13,302 bases of DNA, taken from NCBI GenBank assembly GCA_903927685.1, contig CAIYOB010001595.1:1-13302 (forward strand). The letters are read 5' to 3'. Below, one piece after another: positions 1 through 7,005 of this stretch. Position 1 is the first letter of the stretch; the number at the start of each line of letters is the position of its first letter. This DNA comes from an uncultured Planctomycetaceae bacterium (GTDB lineage Bacteria > Planctomycetota > Planctomycetia > Pirellulales > Pirellulaceae). Below the pieces are notes generated by a model, which was given only the letters and a program-made list of their open reading frames with translations, ran no database searches and had not been told where the DNA came from. The translations under genes and the position numbers were made by a program.

Positions 1-1036
1 CGCCGTCGCGACTGGCCCGCCACAGGGCGCTGGACAACTGGTACGTGATCCGCGCCAAGCCGGGATTCGGATACAAGCCCGTCATCAGTTCGTCGCGAGA
101 GGACTCCCGGCGCCAGCGGGTGATCGTCTGCAGCACGGACTGGTAGGAATCGGCCCGCGGGTCTACGGACTGGTCGCGGCCGTTGATGACCAGCCGCTTG
201 TGGCCTTCCAGGTACTCGGCCTCGATGCACAACGGCTGGCCGTCGCCGCGGCCGCACAGGACCCGCCGCTTGGTGAACTCCGCCCCGGCTTTGAAGTCGG
301 TCCGGCCCTCGACTTGCATCCGTCCCAGGGACAGCTGATACGTGCATTTGCCATCGACGACGGAGGGGTAGATCTCGGGATTGGGCGGCGCGTACGGTGC
401 GGATTGGGCCCGCACGCGAACGCCGTCTTCCAAGGCCGCGGCCCAGCTGCCACGGAGCCGCGCCAGGAGGAACAGCACAAACGCCAGGCAGTGGACGGAT
501 TCCTGGTACTGGATCGGGACCATCCGCTTGTAATTTCGCGGCTTGTCCGGAGACTCGCGATCCTTCGAGCGGCACAGCGAGATTTCGGTGAGCTGTACGT
601 CGCGGTACGTACGGAGGTGATCCAGGATGCACTCGGTCAGCGGGTCGTACAACTCGGGAAAGTCGTACAGCATGGTAGCTTGGCTGTCGCGGACCGCGGC
701 GACGATCTGGGCGCATTCGTCCGGCGACTCAGGTGCGGCCATCGGCTTTTCGTTCAAGATCACGAGCGGCTCCCGTCGGGCACGATCCAGCAAGTGTTGC
801 TGGCCGCTGCGGCGCTGGTCCGGATGCGTCGCCAGATGGAACAGTTCGGCCGGCAGACGATAGAACTCGGCGTCGTCCGTCAATCGCGTCAGTCGCCGGG
901 GATCGACGTCCGGTGGCAGGCTGCCCGGATCGTAGACGAACACGGGGATCTGATACCGCGTCGCGACGTCCAGGAACTTACGTCCGATGTACCCCCACGC
1001 ACCGGCAATGGCCAGCGATTCCGGCAGATCGCGCAT
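1..1036 (-). CDS. Gfo/Idh/MocA-family oxidoreductase, C-terminus cut by window edge
   Basis: This is an NAD(P)-dependent sugar dehydrogenase-like protein. The frame stays open from the ATG at 1036 to the left edge, giving 345 residues with no stop in the window. Residues 8-20 form a Rossmann dinucleotide-binding start (LAIAGAWGYIGRK, glycines at 12, 15 and 18). Residues 94-100 read LNEKPMA, the family's EKP signature, whose lysine (K97) normally acts in catalysis. A conserved-looking QESVHCLAF stretch near 178-186 fits the substrate domain. There is no signal peptide, so it is probably cytoplasmic. The purine-rich stretch AGGAAAAGGGTGA precedes the start. The gene is divergent from the DUF1080 gene with an 83-base gap, so the two may share regulation. 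Family members oxidise or reduce sugar hydroxyls; the exact substrate here is unknown. The fold assignment is firm and the reaction is inferred. Confidence 0.85.
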   Translation of the reverse strand, partial: MRDLPESLAIAGAWGYIGRKFLDVATRYQIPVFVYDPGSLPPDVDPRRLTRLTDDAEFYRLPAELFHLATHPDQRRSGQQHLLDRARREPLVILNEKPMAAPESPDECAQIVAAVRDSQATMLYDFPELYDPLTECILDHLRTYRDVQLTEISLCRSKDRESPDKPRNYKRMVPIQYQESVHCLAFVLFLLARLRGSWAAALEDGVRVRAQSAPYAPPNPEIYPSVVDGKCTYQLSLGRMQVEGRTDFKAGAEFTKRRVLCGRGDGQPLCIEAEYLEGHKRLVINGRDQSVDPRADSYQSVLQTITRWRRESSRDELMTGLYPNPGLARITYQLSSALWRASRDG

Positions 1037-1059
1037 CAGTTCACCCTTTTCCTGCCCTC

Positions 1060-1088
1060 TCGCAAGTGTCCGACTGGGGACCTATTAT
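1060..1088 (+). promoter_or_regulatory. Possible promoter for the DUF1080 gene
   Basis: The 83-base gap between two divergent genes (1037-1119) must hold both promoters. It is AT-richer than its surroundings around 1083-1105. A -10-like hexamer TATTAT (1083-1088, 5 of 6 to consensus) lies about 30 bases before the ATG. The hexamer 17 bases upstream (TCGCAA, 1060-1065) is a poor -35. A GGGGAG ribosome site follows at about 1107-1112. The call rests only on similarity to the sigma-70 consensus. Confidence 0.3.
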
Positions 1089-1119
1089 TCGTACTTTCAA
1101 AACCCCGGGGAGTCTCACG

Positions 1120-1863
1120 ATGTCCATCTTCTCCGCTTGCCTGCTGGCGTCAATCCTGGCAGCCGACGAAAGCCCGCCGGCCGCGCTTCCCGCCGCTCCG
1201 CCGGACGGTGTGATCGTGCTGTTCGACGGCCGGGGCACGAACCAGTTCCTGAGCATGGCCGGAAAGGAGATCGATTGGCCGGTCGAAGACGGGGCGCTCG
1301 TTTCCACGCGGGGCGGGAATCGTTCGAATCACGTGGTCTCGAAACTGCATTTCCGCGACGCCGAACTGCACGTCGAGTTCAGGCTGCCTGATCAGGGCCC
1401 GGGGAACAGCGGCGTCTATCTGCACGGCAATTACGAACTGCAGATCTTCAATTCGTGCGGCAAGGAGACGCCCACGATGGACGACATGGGCGCGATCTAC
1501 GGCTTCTCCAAGCCGCTGGCCAACGCCTGCCGGGAGCCGGGCCAATGGCAGGTGTACGACATTCGCTATCGCGCCCCGCGGCGGGACGAGCGCGGCAAGA
1601 TCGTCGAAGAAGGTTCCGTGACGGCACACTTGAACGGGGTCTTGGTTCAGGATCAAACCAGGTTTGGCGAGCCACGCTCGCCCTACCACCCATTCCGCTA
1701 CGGCACCACGCCGTACTTGGCCAAAATCTGGGAGCAACAGCAACGGACGGGCGTAGGACCCGTGTTCCTGCAAGACCACGACAGCCCCGTCCGCTTTCGC
1801 AATGTCTGGCTCCGCCCCCTTGATGACCGTGCGTTCTGGTACGAACCGCAAGGCGAACCGTAG
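1120..1863 (+). CDS. Exported DUF1080 / 3-keto-disaccharide hydrolase domain protein
   Basis: The protein has 247 residues. It begins with a short Sec-type signal (MSIFSACLLASILAADE) and continues with one concanavalin-like DUF1080 domain filling about residues 28-237. Family hallmarks seen: the opening VLFDGRG, SKLHFRDAELHVEFRLP in the first sheet, GNSGVYLHGNYELQI, a MDDMGAIYG loop, GQWQVYDIRYRAPRR, and the closing LQDHDSPVRFRNVWLRPL. One characterised branch of this family hydrolyses glycosides already oxidised at C3; many planctomycete members are untested. The ATG at 1120 is chosen because GGGGAG lies at suitable spacing and the signal peptide begins there, although the frame is open well upstream. 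The divergent Gfo/Idh/MocA gene and the nearby TIM-barrel gene support a role in sugar oxidation and cleavage. The domain is nearly certain, the enzymatic role likely. Confidence 0.88.
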   Translation: MSIFSACLLASILAADESPPAALPAAPPDGVIVLFDGRGTNQFLSMAGKEIDWPVEDGALVSTRGGNRSNHVVSKLHFRDAELHVEFRLPDQGPGNSGVYLHGNYELQIFNSCGKETPTMDDMGAIYGFSKPLANACREPGQWQVYDIRYRAPRRDERGKIVEEGSVTAHLNGVLVQDQTRFGEPRSPYHPFRYGTTPYLAKIWEQQQRTGVGPVFLQDHDSPVRFRNVWLRPLDDRAFWYEPQGEP

Positions 1864-2034
1864 AGGCGAATGGCTGGGCACAGCATGCCCCATAGCGTAC
1901 CAGGGCGGGTATCCGGCACTGCTGCAGTACGACGCCCCGCCGCCGGGAAACTTGACCGCCGACGATGCGGCGTGGTGCCGGCGGCAGTTGGCTGCGGCGG
2001 GCTGGAATGCGGCCTGACGCCGGCGGCAGGACAA
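1864..2034. other. Convergent gap with a coding-like remnant on the + strand
   Basis: This 171-base gap separates two converging genes. One + frame (about 1896-2017, TGA stop at 2015-2017) reads as a plausible protein tail, YQGGYPALLQYDAPPPGNL followed by TADDAAWCRRQLAAAGWNAA. Its third positions are G/C-rich like the real genes. No start codon with a ribosome site precedes it, and the frame is continuous only with a wrong-frame reading of the DUF1080 gene. It may be the tail of a decayed gene or chance. I do not recognise the family. A small inverted repeat lies at 1876-1890. Confidence 0.3.
1876..1890. repeat. Small hairpin-forming inverted repeat
   Basis: GGGCA (1876-1880) and TGCCC (1886-1890) are perfect 5-base arms around a 5-base loop, starting 12 bases after the DUF1080 stop codon. 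It could act as a weak terminator or belong to a dispersed element. There is no T-tract, so a classical intrinsic terminator is not supported. Confidence 0.3.
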
Positions 2035-3003
2035 TCAGCCGACCAGCGCCATCGCCTTGCGCATCGCGGCGATCACGGCGGCACAGGCGTCGTCGTTTTC
2101 CAGGTCGTTCAGTGTCTTGTTGAACGGCTCGGCCCGCACCGGTCCGTCGTACCCCAGGCGGTTCAGGGCGTTCAAGAACGACGCGACGGGGATGACGCCG
2201 GTAGCGCACGGCAACTCGCGTTTCCCGTCCTGCTGTTGGTCCAGCGGGATGCCGGCCGGCGCATCGTTCAAGTCGACCGAGACCACGTCCGCCGCTTTCA
2301 GCGTCAATAAATCACGATCCGACTCGCCCGCGGTCCACCAGTGCCAGCTGTCCAACACGCAGCCGACGTTGTCGGCACCGATTTCGGTCCGCAGCTCTTG
2401 CAGTCCCGCCAGGGAATGCACAAAGGCGTGCGGCCGATTCTGACGCAGCGACGGCGTGCCGACGTACTCGAGGCCCAGACGCTGGCCGTGGTCCTGTAGC
2501 ACGCGGGCGACTTCGCGCAATCGCCGGGCGTGCTGCCGCATGTTCTCCTGGTAGCTCAGCTCGTTGTGTGTCGGCGACAGCCACGTGCCGACGCGCTCGA
2601 CGCCGGCCCGCTTCAAGCCGGCGGCCAGTCGCGGCAGTTCGTCCAGGCCCGTCCGGAATTTGGCTTCGTCGCCGCGGAAATCCACGCTCAACCCTGCGGC
2701 GGCGAAGACGATGTGCTGGGCCTGCAACTCGCCGAGCAACTCCGCCAGTTGGCCGTCGCTCAAGCCGGCCAGGAACCCGGCGTTGGGCTCGACGGCGTCG
2801 AATCCGTAGCGCTGGGCCAGGGCCACGGCTTCGCGCTGGTCCGCGCGGACGCCGATCGAGCCGGGAGTCAGGGCGATCTTCATGCGGGGGCGCGGCGCAG
2901 GCTCATCCGCGGCTGGCAGTAACTGGGGCAGACCGCACGCCGCTGCGCCGGCCAGCAGCGTCCGGCCCACAAAGACGCGTCGAGTAACCAGGTTGCTTGT
3001 CAT
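2035..3003 (-). CDS. Tat-exported TIM-barrel sugar phosphate isomerase/epimerase-like protein
   Basis: The protein has 322 residues. Residues 6-32 are a twin-arginine signal (VTRRVFVGRTLLAGAAACGL, arginines 8 and 9), so the protein is probably folded before export. Residues 40-320 form an AP-endonuclease-2-like barrel. Strand-end motifs seen: MKIALTPGSIG (41-51), FDAVEPNAGF (68-77), LGLEYVGTPS (166-175, E169), CVLDSWHWW (205-213, D208), VSVDLNDAPAG (231-241) and VRAEPFN (279-285, E282). E169, D208 and E282 match the usual metal and catalytic positions. The position where many relatives have histidine (VHLKD-type motif) is D234 here. The ATG at 3003 is supported by GGAG about 6 bases upstream. 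Family members are keto-sugar epimerases, isomerases or lyases; the substrate here is unknown. The DUF1080 gene nearby suggests work on oxidised sugars outside the cytoplasm. Confidence 0.85.
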   Translation of the reverse strand: MTSNLVTRRVFVGRTLLAGAAACGLPQLLPAADEPAPRPRMKIALTPGSIGVRADQREAVALAQRYGFDAVEPNAGFLAGLSDGQLAELLGELQAQHIVFAAAGLSVDFRGDEAKFRTGLDELPRLAAGLKRAGVERVGTWLSPTHNELSYQENMRQHARRLREVARVLQDHGQRLGLEYVGTPSLRQNRPHAFVHSLAGLQELRTEIGADNVGCVLDSWHWWTAGESDRDLLTLKAADVVSVDLNDAPAGIPLDQQQDGKRELPCATGVIPVASFLNALNRLGYDGPVRAEPFNKTLNDLENDDACAAVIAAMRKAMALVG

Positions 3004-3115
3004 GCTGACTCCGAATGGGGTGAGAGTTTGGTCGGTACTCTGTTCGACGACGTCTGCGGCCTGCCGTTCAACGCGGGCGAGCCGAGTTCCGGGGCGTCAT
3101 CTACCGGACAGTAAT

Positions 3116-4048
3116 CTACCAGTCCGTCGAACGTGGAGCAAACCGTTCGGCTTGGGCCTGGATATTGACGCCGACCAGATCGCTCCAGGCCGTCAGCAGC
3201 CGCTGGAAGGTCTCGCCGGGCACGCCCTGGCCGACCGGCTGGCCGTTCAATCGCAAGACCGGCCACGCACAGGGACTCGTGCTGCACAATAGGACTTCGT
3301 CCGCCTGCAGCAGTTCTGCGACGGTCAAGTCGCGATAAACAAACGGGATCTCGAGGCTGCGGGCCAGTTCGGCCACCACGCCGATGCTCACTCCGGGCAG
3401 GATCTTGTCCTTGGGAGGCGAAAGTAAGCCCTCGTCACGCCGATAGACGCAGATATTGGCCGTGGATGCCTCGAGCACGTGCCCGCCCGAGTCCAGCAGG
3501 ATCGCCCGTGCTCCGGGCTCGATGCGGCGGGCTTTCAGGTCGGCCAGGTAATAGTGCATCCGGCTGCGGCATTTCAGTTCCGCGGGCCAGCACTGGGCCG
3601 GGACCTGCTGGACATCGGTGACAACCAGCGTCTGACCGGTGCGATACTTGTCGGCCCACAAATGGAACGGCAGCGGGTAGGTATGCATGCCGACTGTGGG
3701 ACCGCGGTGCGCATCGGGATCGACCATCGACGCCATTGTGCTGTAGGGGCCGGGCGTGACGAAGATCGACAGGCCGAGGTCATCGCTGGGGTCTCCCAAG
3801 CCGTGATTTCCCGCGGCCAAGTCCCTGGCGGCCGTCGCCAATTCGTCCAGCGGCACACCCAAATCGACACCGACGATCTCCAGCGAGTGCTGCAGCCGGG
3901 CGAGGTGCTGGTCCAGGCGAAACAGCTGGCCGCCAAAGGTCCGCAGCATTTCCGCGACCGTCGTGCCCAGCACAAAGCCGGCGTCGTAAACGGGGATAAC
4001 CGCTTGGGCCACGGGCACCAATTTGCCGTTCAGGTAAGCCAGAGACAT
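3116..4048 (-). CDS. PLP fold-type IV aminotransferase (class IV)
   Basis: The protein has 310 residues when started at the ATG at 4048 (MSLAYLNGKL), where family members usually begin. An ATG at 4063 would add five residues. Neither start has a clear ribosome site. Motifs in order: VYDAGFVLGTTVAEMLRT (20-37), QLFRLDQHLARLQHS (41-55, the usual F-x-L-x-x-H-x-x-RL block), ELKCRSRMHYYLAD (157-170, with K159 the likely Schiff-base lysine), GGHVLEASTANIC (188-200) for the cofactor phosphate region, and KILPGVSIGVVAEL (225-238). This family includes branched-chain and D-amino-acid aminotransferases and aminodeoxychorismate lyase; the motifs do not let me choose. It lacks a signal peptide and is cytoplasmic. 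It lies 112 bases upstream of the TIM-barrel gene on the same strand, so co-transcription is possible but not tight. Confidence 0.85.
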   Translation of the reverse strand: MSLAYLNGKLVPVAQAVIPVYDAGFVLGTTVAEMLRTFGGQLFRLDQHLARLQHSLEIVGVDLGVPLDELATAARDLAAGNHGLGDPSDDLGLSIFVTPGPYSTMASMVDPDAHRGPTVGMHTYPLPFHLWADKYRTGQTLVVTDVQQVPAQCWPAELKCRSRMHYYLADLKARRIEPGARAILLDSGGHVLEASTANICVYRRDEGLLSPPKDKILPGVSIGVVAELARSLEIPFVYRDLTVAELLQADEVLLCSTSPCAWPVLRLNGQPVGQGVPGETFQRLLTAWSDLVGVNIQAQAERFAPRSTDW

Positions 4049-4252
4049 TCGGCACCGCACCATTGGGAAGGGACAGCTGGCACAGGGAATCCACGCTGCC
4101 ATTCTACCAATTCGAGGACCCGCGACAAGCGACGCCGGCGGGGTGCCCGGCAGGCTCGCTCCGCCGGGTTCTACTGCGGCCGGATTTTGGTTACACTGAA
4201 TTCGTTGACGCTGGACGTTATCGCATCTGAACACGAATACCGAGGATTTGCC
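4049..4252. promoter_or_regulatory. Divergent intergenic region, promoters of two genes
   Basis: This 204-base gap separates the leftward aminotransferase gene from the rightward beta-propeller gene. A TTGACG hexamer (4205-4210) matches a -35 element in 5 of 6 positions for the + strand, but no good -10 lies 16-18 bases downstream. A 7-base inverted repeat, CCGGCGG (4135-4141) and CCGCCGG (4161-4167), encloses a G/C-rich 19-base loop. GAGG at about 4242 is a ribosome site for the + gene. No gene is seen inside. Confidence 0.35.
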
Positions 4253-5530
4253 ATGCGCATTTGTCATCGCAGCGGTCTGTTGGGGGCGGGGATTGGGTTC
4301 TTTGTTCTGGCGCTGGCAACGGTTGCCGCGGCCGATTGGCCGCAGTTTCTGGGGCCCGGCGGGCGCGGGCAATCCAAGGAGACCGGCTTGCCGACGACGT
4401 GGGACGGGGCGACGGGCGTCGCTTGGAAGACGGACCTGCCGGGGCCGGGAGCTTCGAGCCCCGTGACGTTTGACGGCAAGATCTATCTGACCTGCTATAC
4501 GGGCTACGGCGTCGCAGAAAGCAACCCGGATGATCCCGCCCAGTTGCAGCGGCATCTGCTGTGCCTGGCCCTGCAGGACGGCAAGCTGCTGTGGAACGTC
4601 GCCCAGCCGTCCGCGCTCAAGGAAGGGGCGTACGAGGGCTTTACGGCTCTGCACGGGTACGCCTCCAGCACGCCCGCAGTGGATGCCAAGGCCATCTACG
4701 TGTTCTACGGCGCGACCGGGGCGGCCGCCTATGCCCACGACGGACGCCAACTGTGGTTGACCTCGTGCGGCACGAAGACGCACGAATGGGGCTCGGCGAA
4801 TTCGCCCGTGCTGTACGAAGAATTGGTCATCATCAACGCCAGCGTCGAAAGCGGGTCCCTGATCGCTTTGGACAAGAAGACGGGCCGGGAGGTTTGGCGG
4901 CAAGCGGGCATGGACGAGTCCTGGAGCACGCCGGCGCTGGTCAAGACTGCAGCCGGCTGGGAATTGGTCGCCCAAGTCAAAGGCAAGATCCTGGGGTTCG
5001 ATCCCGCCAGCGGCAAGCCGCTCTGGTCCTGCCAAGGGGTCGATGATTATGTTTGCCCGAGCGTGGTTGCCGAGGGCGACGTCGCTTATGTGCTCGGCGG
5101 GCGGCGCGCCACGGCGATTGCGGTTCGCGCCGGCGGACGCGGCGACGTCACCGCCACGCACAAGCTGTGGGAGATCAAGAAAGGGACGAATGTGCCTTCG
5201 CCCGTGGTCCACGAGGGCCATGTGTACTGGGCGCACGACAGCCGAGGGGCCATCTACTGTGTGGATGCCAAGACGGGCAAGGATGCGTACGAGGAACGCC
5301 TCGAGCCTCGCGCGGGGAAGATCTATGCGTCGCCGCTGGTCGCCGACGGCAAGCTGTATTACGTCAGCCGTGACGCGGGCGTGTTCGTGCTCGCGGCCGG
5401 GCCCGAGTTCAAGCTGTTGGCGCACAACAAGATCGCGTCCGACACCAGCGTTTTCAACGGCTCGCCGGCCGTCGCGGACGGACGCCTGCTGTTGCGCAGC
5501 GACCGGGCGTTGTACTGCCTGGGTAAGTAA
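4253..5530 (+). CDS. Secreted PQQ-type beta-propeller repeat protein
   Basis: The protein has 425 residues. Residues 1-27 are a Sec signal (positively charged MRICHR, then GLLGAGIGFFVLALATVAAA). The mature part starts with DWPQFLGPGGRGQSKETGLP, an opening typical of planctomycete propeller proteins. Several blades follow with the pattern 'GK-hydrophobic-Y-V... LxALDxxTGxxxW': SSPVTFDGKIYLTC, LALQDGKLLWN, LIALDKKTGREVW, ILGFDPASGKPLW, IYCVDAKTGKDAY, ASPLVADGKLYYV and GSPAVADGRLLL. They resemble quinoprotein dehydrogenase and BamB-like blades, but cofactor-binding residues cannot be judged by eye, so an enzymatic role is not claimed. The ATG at 4253 is chosen because GAGG lies 7 bases upstream and the signal peptide starts there. 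It ends with TAA, and a DUF4058 remnant begins directly after. It probably acts in the periplasm as scaffold or oxidoreductase. Confidence 0.85.
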   Translation: MRICHRSGLLGAGIGFFVLALATVAAADWPQFLGPGGRGQSKETGLPTTWDGATGVAWKTDLPGPGASSPVTFDGKIYLTCYTGYGVAESNPDDPAQLQRHLLCLALQDGKLLWNVAQPSALKEGAYEGFTALHGYASSTPAVDAKAIYVFYGATGAAAYAHDGRQLWLTSCGTKTHEWGSANSPVLYEELVIINASVESGSLIALDKKTGREVWRQAGMDESWSTPALVKTAAGWELVAQVKGKILGFDPASGKPLWSCQGVDDYVCPSVVAEGDVAYVLGGRRATAIAVRAGGRGDVTATHKLWEIKKGTNVPSPVVHEGHVYWAHDSRGAIYCVDAKTGKDAYEERLEPRAGKIYASPLVADGKLYYVSRDAGVFVLAAGPEFKLLAHNKIASDTSVFNGSPAVADGRLLLRSDRALYCLGK

Positions 5531-5532
5531 CC

Positions 5533-6030
5533 CTGATCGAGATCGTCAGTCCGGCCAACAAACGCCGTGGTCCGGACCGGCGAGCTTACGAGGCCGAGCA
5601 ACAGGAACTGCTGGCCAGTGACACCTCCCTGATCGAATTGGATCTGCTGCGCGCCGGCGAGCCGCTCGTCGGGGGCGGGCGATTGGCGGACTTCGTCGCC
5701 GGACTCGATCCGCAACCGGACTATCTGGTCGCGGTCAATCGGGCCTGGCAACGGGGCGCTGATTTCGATTTCGAGGTGTTTTCGATCCGGCTCGAGGACA
5801 GCCTGCCGTGCATTTCCGTGCCCTTGCGGATCGCCGACGCGGAAGTTCCCCTGGACTTGCAGTACGCGTTCCAGCAGGCCTACGACGGCGGGCCCTATGC
5901 GCGCGGCGCCGTGGACTACGACGCCGCTCCCGATCCGCCAGTTGCCCCCGCTCGACAGGCGTGGCTCAGCGGCTGTGTCCAGCGGTGGAAGGCACAAGGC
6001 GAACGCAGCGGCGGCGAGGCCACCTCGTGA
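5533..6030 (+). pseudogene. DUF4058-family gene lacking its N-terminal part
   Basis: The open frame encodes about 165 residues that match the C-terminal two thirds of DUF4058 proteins: LIEIVSPANKRRGPDRRAY, the acidic LIELDLLRAGEP, DYLVAVNRAW, SIRLEDSLPCISVPL, and DVPLDLQ-like AEVPLDLQYAFQQAYDGGPY. Intact members are about 250 residues long and start with a segment like MPSPFPGMDPYLE, which is absent here. In this frame a TAA lies at 5524-5526, inside the last codons of the beta-propeller gene, and homology begins right after it (GTA ACC CTG ATC GAG). No ATG or GTG with a ribosome site is available near the boundary; expression would need CTG at 5533, coupled to the TAA at 5528-5530, or TTG at 5638. 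I therefore read it as a 5'-truncated gene. The frame has no internal stop, so the loss may be recent or the piece may still be translated. DUF4058 has no known function. Confidence 0.7.
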
Positions 6031-6063
6031 GTTCGCGATGCCGGTAGTTGCGTCGCGACGGAT

Positions 6064-6081
6064 GCGGGGAGTCTCCCCCGC
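6064..6081. terminator. Possible bidirectional hairpin terminator
   Basis: GCGGGGA (6064-6070) pairs with TCCCC-C-GC (6074-6081) with one bulged C and a 3-base loop. It sits in the 82-base gap between the DUF4058 remnant (+) and the last ExbD gene (-), where both transcripts should end. No T-tract follows on either side, so it is only a candidate. Confidence 0.35.
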
Positions 6082-6112
6082 GTCGGCCACGAGCGGAAGC
6101 CGCAGACGCTGC

Positions 6113-6577
6113 TCACTTCATGCCTTCGGCTCGGGACGCCGCAAACTGGATTCGAGGAAAACCGGCCAGGCGTGTGACGTCGTAGACGTCGATTACGTGC
6201 CCCAGGGGTACGGCTGGGTCGGGGTGCAGGACGACCGGAGCATCCGACTTGACCCGGGCGACGGCGGCCAGCAATTCGCGGACTTGCGGCAGGCCGTCCA
6301 GCGACTGGCCGTTGACCTGCCATGCCGGGCGGCCGTCGTTCCAGAGGATGCGGATCACGACACGGTCGAAATCCTCTTCCGGTAGCGGCGATTCCGTCGG
6401 ACTGCCGGCGCCGCGGGGCTGCGGGACCGAAACACTGCTGGGCAACAGGTGCTCGGCGGCATGAAAGCTGGCGGTTACCAGGAAGAAGACGAGCAACTGG
6501 AAGACGACGTCGATCAGAGGCGTCATTGGGACATCCAGGCCCGAGCGTTGTCGGGTGTAGCTCGACGGGGCACGCAT
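6113..6577 (-). CDS. ExbD/TolR-family proton-channel subunit, second copy
   Basis: The protein has 154 residues. A short basic cytoplasmic tail (MRAPSSYTRQRSGLDVP) leads into one membrane helix, MTPLIDVVFQLLVFFLVTASF (about 18-38). D23 is the aspartate that carries protons in ExbD, TolR and MotB. A periplasmic domain of about 115 residues follows (VVIRILWNDG, WQVNGQSLDGLPQVRELL, VLHPDPAVPLGHVIDVYDVTRLAGF). The last motif matches the ExbD pattern 'v..vld.~~~~aG'. Its ATG shares one base with the TGA of the preceding exbD-like gene (TGATG), so translation is probably coupled. It is the last gene of the operon. It differs clearly from the first copy in its periplasmic domain. Confidence 0.87.
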   Translation of the reverse strand: MRAPSSYTRQRSGLDVPMTPLIDVVFQLLVFFLVTASFHAAEHLLPSSVSVPQPRGAGSPTESPLPEEDFDRVVIRILWNDGRPAWQVNGQSLDGLPQVRELLAAVARVKSDAPVVLHPDPAVPLGHVIDVYDVTRLAGFPRIQFAASRAEGMK

Positions 6578-7005
6578 CAGCGGACGTCCTCGGGGCGATA
6601 GACGGCAAAAGCCACGTTCCAGATCCCCGCTTGAGCGCACGCCAGGAGGATGGGTTCGACGCGCTGGTACGCGACGTGACGGTCGCTGCGGATCCGCACT
6701 TCCAAATCCGGCCCGGCTTCCGCCAGTTTCGTCCGCAGACGATGGGACAGTTCCCCGGCCGCCAGATGCTTGCCGGCCAGCGACAGTTGCCCATCGGCCA
6801 AGACGTTGATGGTCACGCGCGGATTGGTTTCGTGGCCCTCCATGGCTCCGCTGGCCGCCAGCGGCAAGGGCAACGGCAGCTGAGCCTCCTGCTTCGCCAG
6901 ATGGCTGGACACCAGGAAGAAGATGATCAGCTGGAACACCACGTCGATCATCGGCGTCATATTGACGTCCGACGACCGCCCGCGTCCATGCTGGGGAAGA
7001 CGCAT
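6577..7005 (-). CDS. ExbD/TolR-family proton-channel subunit, first copy
   Basis: The protein has 142 residues. Residues 1-14 are a basic cytoplasmic tail (MRLPQHGRGRSSDV), followed by the single membrane helix NMTPMIDVVFQLIIFFLVSSH (15-35) with the proton-carrying D21. The periplasmic domain holds VTINVLADGQLSLAGKHLAAGEL and later LEVRIRSDRHVAYQRVEPILLACAQAGI, the usual ExbD/TolR fold. It begins inside the stop codon of the ExbB-like gene (TGATG, ATG at 7005-7003) and ends in the same way against the second ExbD gene, a sign of one polycistronic unit with coupled translation. It should combine with the ExbB-like protein to form a proton-driven motor. The family is clear; the system it powers is inferred. 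Confidence 0.9.
   Translation of the reverse strand: MRLPQHGRGRSSDVNMTPMIDVVFQLIIFFLVSSHLAKQEAQLPLPLPLAASGAMEGHETNPRVTINVLADGQLSLAGKHLAAGELSHRLRTKLAEAGPDLEVRIRSDRHVAYQRVEPILLACAQAGIWNVAFAVYRPEDVR

Noticed and set aside
200..1213. Plus-strand open frame of about 337 codons at the left end
   Set aside because: The opposite strand encodes a clear Gfo/Idh/MocA oxidoreductase with Rossmann and EKP motifs over 1-1036; the + frame has no recognisable domain.
3479..4252. Plus-strand open frame extending the beta-propeller protein upstream
   Set aside because: It is antisense to the aminotransferase. The signal peptide and ribosome site both point to the ATG at 4253.
4064..5425. Minus-strand open frame extending the aminotransferase N-terminus by about 450 codons
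   Set aside because: The extension runs opposite the beta-propeller gene and shows no domain. Family homology begins at MSLAYLNGKL (4048).
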